Shown piece after piece: positions 30,573 through 45,724 of a DNA stretch of 64,000 nucleotides. This stretch comes from Megaleporinus macrocephalus (Eukaryota; Chordata; Actinopteri; Characiformes; Anostomidae): the NCBI GenBank assembly GCA_021613375.1, contig CM038725.1, positions 38,197,824-38,261,823 of the forward strand, read 5' to 3'. The notes under the pieces are model-generated. The model was given only the letters and a program-made list of their open reading frames with translations, did no database searches and was not told the DNA's origin. The translations under genes were made by a program, and so were the position numbers. Positions within the stretch are counted from its first letter, which is position 1. The number at the start of each line of letters is the position of its first letter.

Positions 30573-31621
30573 CTACCTGTATGGCCAGGTCGGGGCAGAT
30601 GTGCTGTAAGGAAACTAGAATTGGTCCAGTTCCCCAGAAACCTACTGTCACCTGCCTGAATGACCACTGCCCTATTGCACTGACATCAACAGTTATAAAG
30701 TGCTTCGAGTGGCTGCTCAAAGCACACATCTGTGGATCTCCATCAATTTTCACACCGCTCCAACCGATCTAAAGATGATGCCATTGTACTAACAATGCAC
30801 ACTGCTCTTACAAACTTGGAACACATATGTGTGACAGCTCAGCATTTAACACATTCATCTTGGCCAAACTCACCCTGAAGCTCACAAACTTGGATATGAA
30901 CTCTTCTCTCTGAAACTGGATACTGGACATCCTGATAAGTAGACCACAGGTGGTGAAAGTCAGTAACAGCCTCTCTTCCACTCTGACTCTGAGCACAGGG
31001 GCTCCTCCCCAGGGATGTGTACTCAGCCTCCTTCTGTATTCCCTGTACACTCATGACTATGTATAACACTTCCAACCTCATCTTCAAATTTAATGACACT
31101 ACCATATTAGGCCTCATCACAGATGGAGATGAAACAGCCTAGACACGAGGTTAGCACTTTATCAGAGTGGTACCAAGACAACAATCTCTGTCTAAACACC
31201 ATTAAAACAAAACTACTGTGAACTACAGAAAGCTGCAGATAGGTGGTCACCCTCCTCTTTACATCAATGGCGCCGAAGTGGAGAGAGTCAGCAGTGTTAA
31301 GTTTCTCCCCGTACAACTTGATCTTACCTGGTCCCTCCACACCAACACCATTGTGAGATCTGCCCGTCAGCGTCTCTTCTTCCTTAGCAGGTTGAGGAAG
31401 TTTGGACTGCCTCCTGATATCCTCACCAGCTTCTACAGGGGTACCATAGAGAGGAACAAACTACCAGCCTTACAGGACATCTACCAGTCCCACTGCCAGA
31501 ACAACCAGCGACTGAACAGCTTCTACCCACATGCTGTCAGGCTTCTGAACAAACTGTGAATCTGTAAGACCCCAATATTATTTCCCTTGGCAGTATTAGT
31601 TATTTATATATTGCTGCTATA

Positions 31622-31625
<4 letters not shown>

Positions 31626-31676
<51 letters not shown>
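31626..31676. repeat. (TA)n microsatellite
   Basis: About 25 TA dinucleotides in the LINE 3' region. Confidence 0.97.
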
Positions 31677-31684
<8 letters not shown>

Positions 31685-32379
31685 TGTTTTATTTTTTTTA
31701 TTTTAATTTACTTTATTTTTTTTTATTTATTATGTTTGCACTGTTTTTTACTACATATATAATGCTGCTCTGCTGTAGAGTGACTATCCGAGCGTCACTC
31801 CAAGCATTTAAATGCTTCATGATGATGTGCAAATGACAAATAAACTTGAAACTTGACAGATTGAGAGATCAAAAGTCCATGTTCAGTTGATGAATACAAA
31901 TGGCCTAAGAGTTATCCTGGTCCTAGAATTGCTCCTCCTTTTAAACCAGACCAGGCTTTGCAACCGTGCTTTGAAGACAAGCTAAAACAAAAGCTAATAG
32001 GTAATTAACAACAGTGAAACCAAAATGATAAATTATGAAAATAGTTTTATTACAATATAAAGAGAAATATCATTAAAATAATAAAAAAAAATCCTCCATG
32101 TTCCTCCAGAAACTAGCCAAAATCCCAAATATAAAAGCTTAAAAACAGGAATCAGCAGTACAAACAGTGAGGAAGAATAGGGAGAGGGAAACTGTGGAGG
32201 GTATAGTGGGGGGGTTTTCGTGCCTAACACAGACTTTATAAAAGTAGATACACCTCTATGCTAATTAAAAGTATATTAAACAATCTACATACAGAATTTC
32301 ATACAGATTAGTTTATAATTACAAATGCAGACTTGGATTGGTTCAGAATCGTAACTGTATACAAGATTATTGTGAGGGC

Positions 32380-33200
32380 AGTCCCTCAAGCACATACTAA
32401 TGTCATCAGCAAGACTGACTCTCAGTGAGGTCCAAGGACTTGAACATCCCCGAATGGTAACCTTTCATCCAGTTTTACAATGACAGTAATGCCCAGTACC
32501 AAATACTCCTGCGCAGTGCTTAATTTGTAAAACATCAGGTTATGGAACTCTAAAGGTGGGGTGATCCAGCAAGTAGCAGTGAGGAAAAAGGTCTTGGAAC
32601 ACATAGACACCACAGTGCTTCAAGTGTCTAACATGGTAGCAATCTATGCAATAAAATAATCCAAGCTTTAATGACTGCAGTAAGGAGCTGCAACCATAAA
32701 GTCTCAGAGATGCCACTGGATAAATAGTTTTTGGTGCCCTACAAAAAAAAGACGTTAATGAGGTGGTGGATCCACACAAATAAGTTCTGGAACGCAGGTG
32801 CCTGAAATATGAGAGGTCCTGGATCTTGTTCCGGCAAGACCCGGCACAAATTAAGCACTGCTCCTGCGCCGCCATGTAGTAGTAAATGGGTGTAAACAAG
32901 TCCTTATAACAGAGCCGTTCTCAACCACTCTCAGAGAACCACAAAAGAACATCAGCAGTCCTTAAAGTCTTTAAAGTCATTGATGGAATGGAATGGTTTA
33001 TGGATGGTTTGTAGTTTGGTCTGTATGCAACAGGCTGAGCACTGAGGACAAGGTCACCAGTTCATCGCTCAAATACCTTATGTCAAAGTCCTTCACACTC
33101 CTACCTAGCACATTGAAAACTTCACTTTTGCAGCCTTCAGGGTCAACTGTCCTTCATTCCAGTCCTCAGCAAGAACACTTCAAACATACAGTATACAAAA
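32380..33200 (-). pseudogene. Passenger block A+B downstream of ZNF gene, split by a hAT MITE
   Basis: Minus-strand reading gives, in block B (33020-33195), EVFNVLGRSVKDFDIRYL and SDELVTLSSVLSLL. In block A (32380-32513 joined past the insertion) it gives EYLVLGITVIVKLDERLPF. Both resemble the copies at 19.5, 25.5 and 42.3 kb. The MITE at 32514-32860 splits it. Parent protein not recognised. Confidence 0.5.
32514..32860. mobile_element. hAT-type MITE with target-site duplication
   Basis: A 347-bp element with ends CAGTGCTTAATTTGT and its reverse complement (ACAAATTAAGCACTG). It is flanked by CTCCTGCG on both sides (32506-32513 and 32861-32868), the 8-bp duplication expected for hAT elements. 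A diverged inverted copy is inside the BEL/Pao remnant at about 36694-37026. Confidence 0.9.
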
Positions 33201-33548
33201 AAACTTCTAGGTAAAAGAAAAACAAAGTGGCACTTAAGCATTAATTAGTTAATGTGTGGGAATCAGACGAGAAATAGACACAAGAAGCAAAGCGCAATAT
33301 GAAGTACTTGTGAATACTTCTATCATTTCACCAGAAACAGTATAACTAGCTGCCAAACATTAATTTGGCAAGTATTATTAAAGGTATCACATTATTGAAG
33401 GTAGGGCTGTTCTTGGTCATCAAAATGTTTTAAAAAGCAAACAAATTTAGATGCCCATCTCAAGTATAACCTTCACCTTCTTGTTGGATGTATAAGCTGT
33501 AGGACTGACTTTGCACTTAGTTCATGTTCATGTTCATTCTGATTACTC

Positions 33549-34667
<1,119 letters not shown>

Positions 34668-34737
34668 TTACCCTGATTCAAAAGCTGAACATTCCTCTTG
34701 GTAGAATGTTTAAGGAAGCACATTGAAGTTGGATAGG

Positions 34738-34776
34738 CTAAGTGCAGGTGAAGACTTGAAACCCAAAATCGTTCAT
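34738..34776 (-). promoter_or_regulatory. Upstream ORF in 5' leader
   Basis: ATG two bases into exon 2, encoding 12 residues beginning MNDFGFQVF, then TAG. Confidence 0.5.
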
Positions 34777-35314
34777 TTCTGGAGGAAGGAAAGAAAAAAA
34801 ACAACTCAATCTGCAATGCTGCAAAATCTAAATCATGAATGCCCCACATACAACAGACAGAAAATATAGAAAAATAATATATTTAGTGTAAACTTCATGT
34901 ATACTGCATTAAATGATAAGCCATGTCTATTTTGAATGGACCTGTTGTTGGAACTTTGTCAAATCTTAAAAGAAAATTGCCCAATGGCGTCATTATCTTA
35001 AGCACAGTTCAATAAATTGTAGCTTTAATAAGTTAAAAAAATGTTAAGAATATCTCAGGAAGAATTTTACAAGTGTCTATTTTAAAAAATGGCAATATCT
35101 GTTAATATTACACATACACACAATATTCATATTTTTCTGAAAGTACATTACACTACATCCTGACTTCATACTGACGTTTTAATTAATTGAAAACCCCTTT
35201 GGTCAAGTTACTGAAGCCCCCTGTGAAACTCATGATGTGCACATGATACATTTTGGTCTCATGATTATTTTAAATATTTGTCAGCAGAGTGCACTTTGAA
35301 GGCCAAATTATAAG

Positions 35315-38040
35315 AAATGTAGCAAGCGTCATCTAAAGACCCTTCATGAAGTAAACACCAGTGGTAATGGCAAGAACACCACTCCTATTAAGAGCACGGC
35401 TGGGCCCTCCAGACCAACCAGTTCCACTGCTGAAACCCTCTACCTGGACAGACCCACTGGCAGCAGCAAAGTGCTACTGAAGATGAGCCGGGTCATCTTG
35501 AGGAATGCTGACAACTCTGTAGACAACGATTCTGAGTGCAAAATCTTGCTGTACAAAGCAGCCCAGCAGCTAGGCCTTAAAGGAGACCCAGAAGATCTAT
35601 CCCTGTGTACAGTGCAGCAAGATGTAAGCGTCATCCGTGGAGCCACAGTGTCACTCTTAATATTACCTGCCCAACTAAGTAAGTAGTTCCATATTGGAAG
35701 GGCATTCACAGCCAAGGAAGCTTTATGGTCATGTAAAGAATTTATCACCCCAGCCTATTAACTGTGTATAGCCCCTGCTCCTTATCAGCTCAGATCATCC
35801 ACATGTCATAACACCAACTAAGCCCATACGCCTTGGGCCCTAAGGAAGGTCAGCTGCAGTCAAGACCAGGTCAGGATGGTCACTTGAAGGTCCCTCTACA
35901 CAACCTAACCACTCAGCAGTGGCTCCTGATATCCATTGCCCTGGCTACCTCTGAGTTACTCAGCCATCTGGAGAAATTGTGGAAATTAGATACTGGAAGA
36001 AAAGACTGTTCGGGTAGATCTAGATGGAGTTCTGAGGTATGCTACCCCACTGTTGTGGAAAAAGCACTTGTCTTCCCTGATCGCTCCGAAGAAAGCTGTG
36101 ATGGCCCAACTGCATGGTACAGAAAAGAGGCTTACCAAAGACCCAGATAAGGCTGCCACCTACACTGCAAGTTGGTCAAGGCTGGCTATGTGGAGAAAAT
36201 CTGCCATCGGCCCTGGGTTGTATGTTCCCTATCATATGGTCAGCCATAATGGGAAGAATAGGACGTTTTTGACTGTTCTTTCTCCCACAAGGGTATTAGC
36301 TTTAATGACCATCTCCTCCCTGGACCTATGCTGGGTGCTACACTGCTTTGGACTCTCCTATGCTTCCTTGACCACCCTTTGCATTCCGTTTGGATATACA
36401 GAGTATGTTGGAACTATGTCAAGCCCATGTTGTGCCACCTTAACGGTGCTGTGCTCTCCGGAAACATTTGGTTGACCATACTAAACCAGGAGAGGAGGTA
36501 TGAACATCAGTTGAAAAATGTTTTTTTTTTATGTAGACAACTATCTACAAAGTCTATATTCTGCTGAGTAAGCTAAACACAGTAAGACAATCTTTGCCAT
36601 CTCCTGGCACAAGGTGGTTTCATCCTGAAACAGTGAGCCAGCACGTGCCCTAGCATTTTCAGCCATTTGTTTTCTGAGTCCAGGTCGGAAGGCAGTGAAC
36701 TCTGGCTTCAAACAAGACTGGCTCTCATATTTCAGGCACCTGCGTTCCAGAACTTATTTATGTGGATCCACCACCTCTTTGACATCTTTTTTTGTAGGGC
36801 ACCAAAAACTATTTATCCAGTGGCATCTCTGAGACTTTATGGTTGCAGCTCCTTACTGCAGTCATTAAAGCTAGGATTATTTTATTGCATAAATTGCTAC
36901 CATGTTAGATGGACACTTGCAGCACTGTTGTGTCTATGCGTTCCAAGACCTTTTCCATCACTGCCACTTGCTGGATCACCCCACCTTTAGTGTTCCATTC
37001 TCTGATGTTTTACAAATTAAGCACTTGCGCAGGAGTTTGGCTGTGGCAAACAATGGCTGTCAGTCAGACATACTCAGATACAAACATGGACAGCTTAAGC
37101 TTGACACCCAGCCCACAATGTGTAGCATCTGCAGGATCCTTGCTAAGCAGTATGACCCACTTGGATTCACTGTGCCATTTACCACTGAGATCTTGGTAGA
37201 GTGACTGACAGGGATCATCCTACGTCATGAACTTTTGCAAGCATGGGTCTCCTGGGTAGAGGAACTTCCCAAAGTATGTTAATTTACACTGCCAAAATGC
37301 TACACCACTGCAGATCTGGATAAAAATACTTGCAACTGTAGTGTCCACATTTTCTGCAAAGCATCTGAAAAGGCATATGTTTTGATAGCATAACTTTGCA
37401 CTGAAGGACGCAGCCAAGTTGCATTCATCGCTGCCTGTTTAAGACTGGCACCCAAACGGCAGCTGTCAGTCCCTAGGCTGAAGCTCTCTGCTGCTTTAGG
37501 AGGTGCCCAGCTGGCATCTGTTCTGAAAAGAGAGTTATTCCTAAATGTCCACCATTGAATCTACTGGACAGATTCCATGACATTTCTTAACTGGCTGCAG
37601 TCAGATTCCTGTAAGTACATTCATTGAGGGCCCTAGGATTGCTGAAATTCAGGAATCAATAGACTCAGAGACACAGAGGAATATGGACTCACAGAGAAAC
37701 CCTGCAGATGACATCCCCAGGGGGAAGACCCTGTCACAGCTGGTAGAACACATGTGCTGGTTTCAAGGACCAGCCTTCCTTTGGCAGCCAGAGGCTGATT
37801 CGCTGGAGCAGCCAACAGATGCCACTGAGCTCAATGCCAGCATCCTGCTCAATTCATGTCAGAGGCCACCTGTGCAGATGTGAGCAGTTAAGTCCGGAAG
37901 TTCAACACCCTATTGTGCTTGATCCTGGTCATCACTTTACGTAACTGATCATCAAAAGAAACTGTTCTTGGGAAAGGAAAATATGGTCTGTTAAATCTGC
38001 AGTCTACCTAATTCTTGGAGTACAGACAGCGCCAGAAGAG
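35315..38040 (+). mobile_element. BEL/Pao LTR retrotransposon pol remnant
   Basis: Plus-strand pieces in BEL/Pao order: protease region (VLLKMSRVILRN ... GLKGDPEDLSLCTVQQDV, 35470-35690; no DSG/DTG catalytic triad remains), the segment before RT (AVMAQLHGTEKRLTKDPDKA near 36100), RT (YHMVSHNGKNRTF; LLPGPMLGATLL, near 36240-36350), the RNase H region (RQLSVPRLKLSAALGGAQ near 37460) and NPADDIPRGKTLSQLVEH (37690-37760), then the start of an integrase region near 37900. Stops and shifts throughout; no LTRs recognised. A hAT MITE copy interrupts it at about 36694-37026. It lies in the intron of the ZNF gene at 33549-34658. Confidence 0.85.
36694..37026. mobile_element. Second copy of the hAT-type MITE, inverted
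   Basis: Reverse-complement similarity to 32514-32860 along most of its length (CCAGTGGCATCTCTGAGAC, GGTTGCAGCTCCTTACTGC). The right end is ACAAATTAAGCACTT; the left end is diverged (CAGTGAACTCTGGC). Confidence 0.8.
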
Positions 38041-38284
38041 TTATAACTTTATTTAACTCATGTTTGTCAACAATTATGACTTCTCTTAGTAAAAAAAAGT
38101 GTTCTTTTACGTTTTATTGCACTAGGACTCTGATTAGGAACATCAGAAGGAGAATTACATCATTACTGCCACATTGCTCGCACACCCACAGTGCGTTAAG
38201 AGATTGTTCCTGGCTCTTATAAAGACTAGTCTGTCTAGTACTGTGATCAGTTTGCCTCCCACACAAACATATCTACTGATGATC

Positions 38285-38610
38285 AGTCTTCCTGGTAATG
38301 CAGAGCACACTCAACCAGTTTGATGGAACAAACACCTATGTCAGAATGCTGTTTGTTGACTTTGGCCTTTCCTTTAATACCATCACCCTCTTCCATTTGG
38401 TCACCAAGCTAAACACACTTGGAATAAGTCACACAATGTGTGGCAAATGCTCATCTGCCACAGTGTGTTAGAATAAATGCTCACAGGTCCTCCTCCTTCC
38501 CACTCAGCACAGGATGTCCCCAAGGCTGTGTCCTTTCACCCATGTTGCACACACTGGACACCTACGACTGCTTCACGAAACACAGTTCCAACACCATCAT
38601 CAAGTAGTTC
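38285..38610 (+). mobile_element. LINE reverse transcriptase fragment
   Basis: Plus-strand translation resembles L2/CR1-like RT: NTYVRMLFVDFGLSFNTI, LVTKLNTLGIS, then after a shift an SPQGCVLSPM-like stretch. It is located in the intron of the promoter copy at 39169. Confidence 0.7.
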
Positions 38611-39168
38611 TACCATCTTAGATAATGTAGAAATAGTGCCTGATGTGCTACATTGTTTACAGATACACCTTCAATATATCATCAACTCTTTATACACATT
38701 GTTTTATAAGAAGATCTGCTTTATGTGTTCAAACTGACAATAGAGCAGATAGTCATGTACATAAAGATCATCTTTACAGTTAGTCTGAAAATAAAGGAAG
38801 TTAACTTGATAACTTCAGTACACAAAAAAAAGCAAACAAAACAGAAGCACATCAGATACACCAACAACCACAAAGTCTTGATCTGAAGAGCATGTGTTTG
38901 ATGTGTTTGGAGCTAATTTGGTCAATAAATCAGAAACAAACTGCTCTGTTTATCAAACCCAACTAGGAAAACATGGTCAAGCAAGTATTCTGGTCCAGCA
39001 GAAGCTCCTATAACTCAGCTCTGGTCTGAGTGAAGCTACTTCTGTGTGTCTGATCAATTTTAAAGAACAGCTATTTTAAAGATCTTATATTCAGAAGATG
39101 TGTCTCCAGTTGTTTGTCTCAGAGTGAATGAAGAACAATGTGTGTTAAAGTGTTAGACAGGTTCCTAC

Positions 39169-39305
39169 CTTCAGTACTTCAGCTCTGCTTTCTGTTTCTC
39201 CAACAAATGCGGAGGAGGCGTGGACTGCTAACCACAACACGATCTTCTACTTCTCTACTTCAGTCGGAGAAACCTAGTTATACAATTAGCGCCACCACCT
39301 GGTTT
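39169..39305 (-). promoter_or_regulatory. ZNF family promoter and exon 1 (copy 5, with deletions)
   Basis: The donor CTAC|CTTC is kept at 39169/39168 and GCGCCACCACCTGG at 39289-39302. The core has lost about 14 bases (CACTGTCCGAGC missing after CCAACAA) and a few more near 39265. It is probably the start region of the gene at 33549-34658. Confidence 0.65.
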
Positions 39306-39384
39306 GGACCGGCTTAGTACTGGAACCACGCGGTCACAGAAACAGGCGGAACAGTCGTTATTTTAAATATTTAAGTCGTTATTC

Positions 39385-39440
39385 GGTCAGTCCCCGCCCC
39401 CCGCGCTCTGATTGGGTAAAATTGGCGGGGTTGATCGGGA
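39385..39440. promoter_or_regulatory. GC boxes and inverted CCAAT box
   Basis: CCCCGCCCCCCGCG (Sp/KLF-type) followed by CTGATTGGG (reverse of CCAAT) and TTGGCGGGG. It is upstream of promoter copy 5. Motif evidence only. Confidence 0.45.
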
Positions 39441-39444
39441 CCTG

Positions 39445-41280
39445 TTCAGTGGCTATTAAACAGTGTTTACATATCACACATTGGGGACATAAACATGTGA
39501 TGTAGAAGGTTCTAGATTACTTAGTGTTGTAGTCGAGTACAGAACTTTAAAGCCAGTGCAGCTCTTTAAAACAGGACCGATATGAGCTCTGTTTTGTTTT
39601 TATTTGAATCCGAGTCGCTGTGTTCTGTACCAGTTGGTTTGTTTTCTTAGGACCCCAGTAAGAGGACCATTACAGTGATCAACTCTGCTGTGACAGACGC
39701 AATGCCAAGCAATGTTTTGTATATTTTTAAATATTCTCACATTTAGCATAAAACATTTTGTAACCCTACTGCACAAGCCTACTTAAAAATACAATCATGT
39801 GTATTGTCACCTCACTTTCTTTTCACTAAATTTAACTAACAAAGGTTTGAAAGTGAGAAAAAAACTTGGGTTGCATAGTCCCTTACAGTACTCAAACACA
39901 AAAGTGACTCTACAAAGTATTGATATAGGGGGGCTGAACACTTCAGAAAACCATGTATCTTAAAATCTCAATAAAATTATATAGAGAGAGAGATTAAAGA
40001 GATGCAAGCTATACAGGAGATAGATTTCAGATTAGCCATATATGTGAACTTAGTAATTTATTAAAACACATCTTACAAGAAAATACAAGCTAAAATAATG
40101 ATAAGACAAGCTTTGCTGAGTTCTCTCTATATAAATTGCTACCATGTGGCCTCACTATGACATACAGATCTACAATCAATTGTAGTATATATACATTGAT
40201 TTGTAGCGCTGGGCAGAGCCTTGGAACCTTGCGTTGTCTCCCTGGTGTTTACAGGAACTCTTCCAGCAGCATCATAAAACCAGCACTTGTAGGCGCTCTC
40301 TGTAGTTCTAGGCAGGTGAGAAAAGCCCTGGGGCCTGACTTGGTGTTTCCATTCACCCTAAACCACTGCTGTGACCAACTAGTGCAAATATTGCTTCATC
40401 TCTGAACAGGTAAAATGTAAAAAGGTAGGTAAAAATGTGGGTTTATCTAAAGTTGATGTTTCACCCATTCTGCTAATTATATCCAATGGTCTGGGTCTGT
40501 AAGGGGGGCATTTATGGGGCAACAAAATTAGCTGAATTGAAGCACAGTTAAACTCACAATCCAGAGACAAACAGTGGGTGCTGCGGTGTGGGCACTTGCT
40601 GAACGAGGTGGAGTTGTGTTGTTTAAACATGTGTTCCTACTTATGAGACACATTAAACTAAACTACACACTGCAGGTTATGGGAGTTAACAACATAAAAT
40701 GCAAAACTACTTGAAACTAACATTTACTATAGGCAGGGTAACACTAGGCCAATTTGGCAAGTACGTGGGGGCTTCATTGCTTCATTCAGTAAGTCTGGGA
40801 GCAAATCTGTAGATTGCATTCTAAAACACAAGTGCCTAAATCTGAGTGTGTTGATAACAGTTGATGATAATAGTGTGTGAATGAGAAGAATAGCCTGGCC
40901 ATTGAAAATCCAGAAACTTTTACAAAGTCTGCTGATGAATCACAGCAGCAGCATTATTCCTAGTAACTTACTCAGACCCAACAGAAATGATGTATCCACA
41001 TTTATCCACTAATACACCTCCTATATATATATTCTCCTACTTAAATTGAAAACATTCACATTAACACAAGAACATGAAATACATCCACCATATTTGTGCT
41101 TTATTAATTTTTTATTATATAGCCCCTAAATCAAAGAACAACTACATTAAAAATTTACCTTTTTTGTCAATGAGCATACACATTCATGTTAATCTCTTTA
41201 GACATTTATTAAAACAGATAAAAATAGCACAGAATGAAAAAATCTGCATCAATTACAATCAATCTGCAAAGTACTGACAG
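39445..41280. other. Intergenic, mostly unrecognised
   Basis: One short plus-strand piece at about 40305-40405 (QVRKALGPDLVF ... CCDQLVQI) may be an L2-like RT fragment with a deletion. Otherwise no gene. Confidence 0.4.
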
Positions 41281-41283
41281 TGC

Positions 41284-42166
41284 TTTACTTTTTCCACATT
41301 TTGTTGACACGGTCTTACTCCAAATTTTTTCCCCTTAATATTCTACACACAATACCCCATAATGACAAAGTGAAAATCTTTTTTTTTTTTGCAAATGTAT
41401 TTAAGAAAACAACAACAAACAAAAAAACATGTACATCACATGTACATAAGTATTCATGAGTATACTTTGCTGAATACTTTGTTGAGGCACCTTTAACAGC
41501 AATTACAGCATAAAGTCTGAGTATGATGCTACAGCCTTTTTTTAAATCTAACCAGAGATGTTCAATCGGGTTCAAGTTTGGGCTCTGGCTGGGCCTCTTA
41601 AAAACATCCACAGAGTTGTCCCGAAGTCAAAAAGACCGAAGACTAAATCCCTTCTACCCTGATCACTCAGATTGGCCGGGCCGCCAGCTCTAGCAAGAGT
41701 CCTGGTGGTTCCAAACTTTTTTCATTTACGGATGGAGGCCACTGTGCTCATTGGTAATTCAATGCTGAAGAAATGTTTCTGTACCCTTCCCCAGATCTGT
41801 GCCTCCATACAATCCTGTCTCTGAGGTCTGCAGACAATTCCTTGGACTTCATGGCTTGGTTTGTGCTCGGACATGTACTGCCAATTATGGGACCTTATAT
41901 ATAAAGGTCTGTGCCTTTCGCAATCATGTCCAATCAACTGGATTCATCACCGATGGACTACAATAAAGTTGTGGAAACAACTGAAAGATGGCCAGAGGAA
42001 CCAGGAGCACCTGAGCGCAATTTTGAGTGTCATTGCAAAGTGTGTTAATACTCATGTATATGTGATTTTTTTTGTTTTCTATTTTAATAAATTTGCAAAA
42101 AATTCTAACAAACGTTTTTCCATTTTGGAATAAGGCTATAACATAAAATTGAAAAAACAAAAACTC
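41284..42166 (-). mobile_element. Internally deleted Tc1-like element
   Basis: The ends are imperfect inverted repeats (CTTTTTCCACATTTTGTTG near 41287; CCATTTTGGAATAAGGC near 42120). It carries the common Tc1-like segment AATACCCCATAATGACAAAG at 41352-41371, and the minus strand encodes PSQSPNLNPIEHLW. The middle of the transposase gene is deleted (about 0.9 kb remains where relatives have about 1.6 kb). Confidence 0.85.
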
Positions 42167-42179
42167 CAAACGATGTAAA

Positions 42180-42425
42180 CATTAGCTGTCCTTAAAGCCT
42201 CTGAAAGAAGGAATGGAAGTTTTTTTTATGGAAGAGCTGTAGTCTGTATGCAACTGCATGCAGTGTAGAACAGAGTCACCAGTACATCACTCAGTTATCT
42301 TGCAACCCTTCAAATTCTTGTGTCTTCTTTTCAAAGCTGTTCTGTATAACCCTGCACGTCAACAACTACACTGTTGAAGCCGTCATGGTATCTTCATTAC
42401 AATCCTGAACAGGAACAGCATAAAA
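42180..42425 (-). pseudogene. Passenger block B downstream of ZNF gene
   Basis: Similar to 33020-33195 and 25615-25690 at DNA level (GCATACAGACTACAGCTCTTC, AGAGGCTTTAAGGACAG on the minus strand). Block A is not found here; the Tc1-like element lies where it would be. Confidence 0.45.
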
Positions 42426-42763
42426 AAAAAAAAAAAAGTGTCTAAAATATTAAAAAAAGGGAAGAAGTACAAGAAGCACTGTATAGTCGGAGAAAAAAAG
42501 AATATCAATAGGCGCTCAAACAGTCATTCGCTTTCCAACACCTCCATCACTGTGTTAGAAACACTGTACATCTTATTTTTGAAGGTAGAGCTTCTTGAGT
42601 GTTTAGAATGTGTATTATATCTTCTGAAGTAAACTGTTAATCAGTACAAGAAATGATATTTCATTTACGGTCACGTATTAGAAACAGCATAAAGCGATAA
42701 GCGGTTTTCCTTTGGTATGCAGGTTGAAAGAATCTGGAGATTCGTACTGCTGGAACGTGCCCA

Positions 42764-44029
<1,266 letters not shown>

Positions 44030-44534
44030 TCAGTTTCAGGAGTTAAAAATTCCTCTTGATGCAATGACATGACTTGTTTGGGGAAACACATCTAAGCTGG
44101 GCAGCAAAGTGTTGGAGAAGACTTGGAAAAGGACATCATTTCTGGAAAAAGAAAAAAAAGACATTCGAAGCTCACAAAAAAATAGTCTGATACAAATCCT
44201 TAATGCTTCATATGCATCAACTAGTAGAAAACACAGATGATGTAGGAACGTGACATCTACTATATGCTCAAACTCATCATCCTTTCATGGTAATATTGGA
44301 AACTCTGGGTTTAAACTGGATTTTTCCATAGCAAACACTGTCTATGGTAAACAAGATGATTCCAAACCTAACTTTTAAGACACAATAGTGATCATGGAAC
44401 ACTGTGTTTATTGCAAGCAGGCTAAGCTTCTCTTGTGAGTCTTTTTATTGTCACATGCTGAGATAGATCAGGTGTATTGGGGAAGTAAATAGTTTTAATG
44501 CAAATGTAAAATTTAAATTAGAACCATTTGCCAC

Positions 44535-44797
44535 TTGTTTTTTTACATAGTGACATTCGAGCTCTGCATTTAACACATCCATGCAGTGAAACACACACAC
44601 ATATACACATACTAGAGAACATACACACTAGGGGGCAGCGAGCACACTTGCCCAGAATGGTGGGCAGTTCTTTCCACAGTGCTTGGGGAGCAGTTGCTCA
44701 AGGGCACTGCTGTTTTGTGCTGTTGGCACAGGGGATCAAACCAGCAACTTTCCGGTGACAAGACCGCATCCCTAATCTTTAGCCCACGACGGCCCTA
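44535..44797 (-). mobile_element. tRNA-derived SINE
   Basis: Near full-length on the minus strand: head AGGGCCGTCGTGGGC with B-box-like GGTTTGATCCC, GAGCAACTGCTCCCC, and tail AATGCAGAGCTCGAATG. It includes a CACACTAGGGGGCAGC stretch (44624-44639) that matches the CTCF core at 13 of 14 positions. Confidence 0.8.
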
Positions 44798-45269
44798 AAA
44801 ACTAGTAAAACAGCAGGACAGTAGCCCATTGGTTTTCCTGTGGAGACATGGCACCCAAAAGAACAATGTGGCTAAAAAGGGATCAAACCAGCTAAACTCT
44901 TGTACTGAAAGAAGAACAGCATTCATGACTCAACTGTAAATGCCCAATACAGTATCACGTGCGTCCACTGTTGACAGAAACTATTTTAACGGGAACATGT
45001 GCAGTAGCTGGGTCATTTTATGTATTAGTATAATAGACAACAAAGAGAAATTAGTCAAAAGTCAAATTACGCAAAAATAGATGCCCTCCATCTGATTCTG
45101 TGCCCCGCTTAAACGGGTCTGGCACCATTAGAACTCTTTTTCAATCAACCTTAATTTATGAGGTATGGCTTTTGAGGACATCAAAGGCAACACAAACTAA
45201 CAGACACATACATTGTTTTCTGCACTCATTAGCAAAGTTTATTTAGTTCTGTGCTGCAAATCAATTCCC

Positions 45270-45600
<331 letters not shown>

Positions 45601-45724
45601 CTGAAAGAAGAAAAATTCTAAGCTCTGATACGTTCATGAATGCTCTGTTTACATCACGTGAAATTCCATATGATGTGGAAAAGCCTATCCCCTAATCACT
45701 CAAACTCTTCAAAAAGATGGGAGT

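Larger units (their letters stand above)
29835..31860 (+). mobile_element. L2/CR1-like LINE remnant, broken and SINE-interrupted
   Basis: Plus-strand pieces of ORF2 in order: the linker between endonuclease and RT (WSEEDIFTFQDCFES near 29915), RT N-terminal motifs (PVPQKPTVTCLNDHCPIAL near 30625), the RT core (TGAPQGCVLSPL-like sequence near 30990), and the C-terminal part (31218-31559: RSARQRLFFLSRLRKFG). Many stops and frameshifts. A SINE sits at 30461-30572, a (TA)n run at 31626-31676, and the tail ends AAATAAACTTGAAACTTGA near 31857. It lies beside the C-terminal ZNF fragment. Confidence 0.85.

Noticed and set aside
36053..36475. 140-codon plus-strand frame as a host gene
   Set aside because: Belongs to the BEL/Pao pol remnant (motifs before and inside RT), with frameshifts on both sides.
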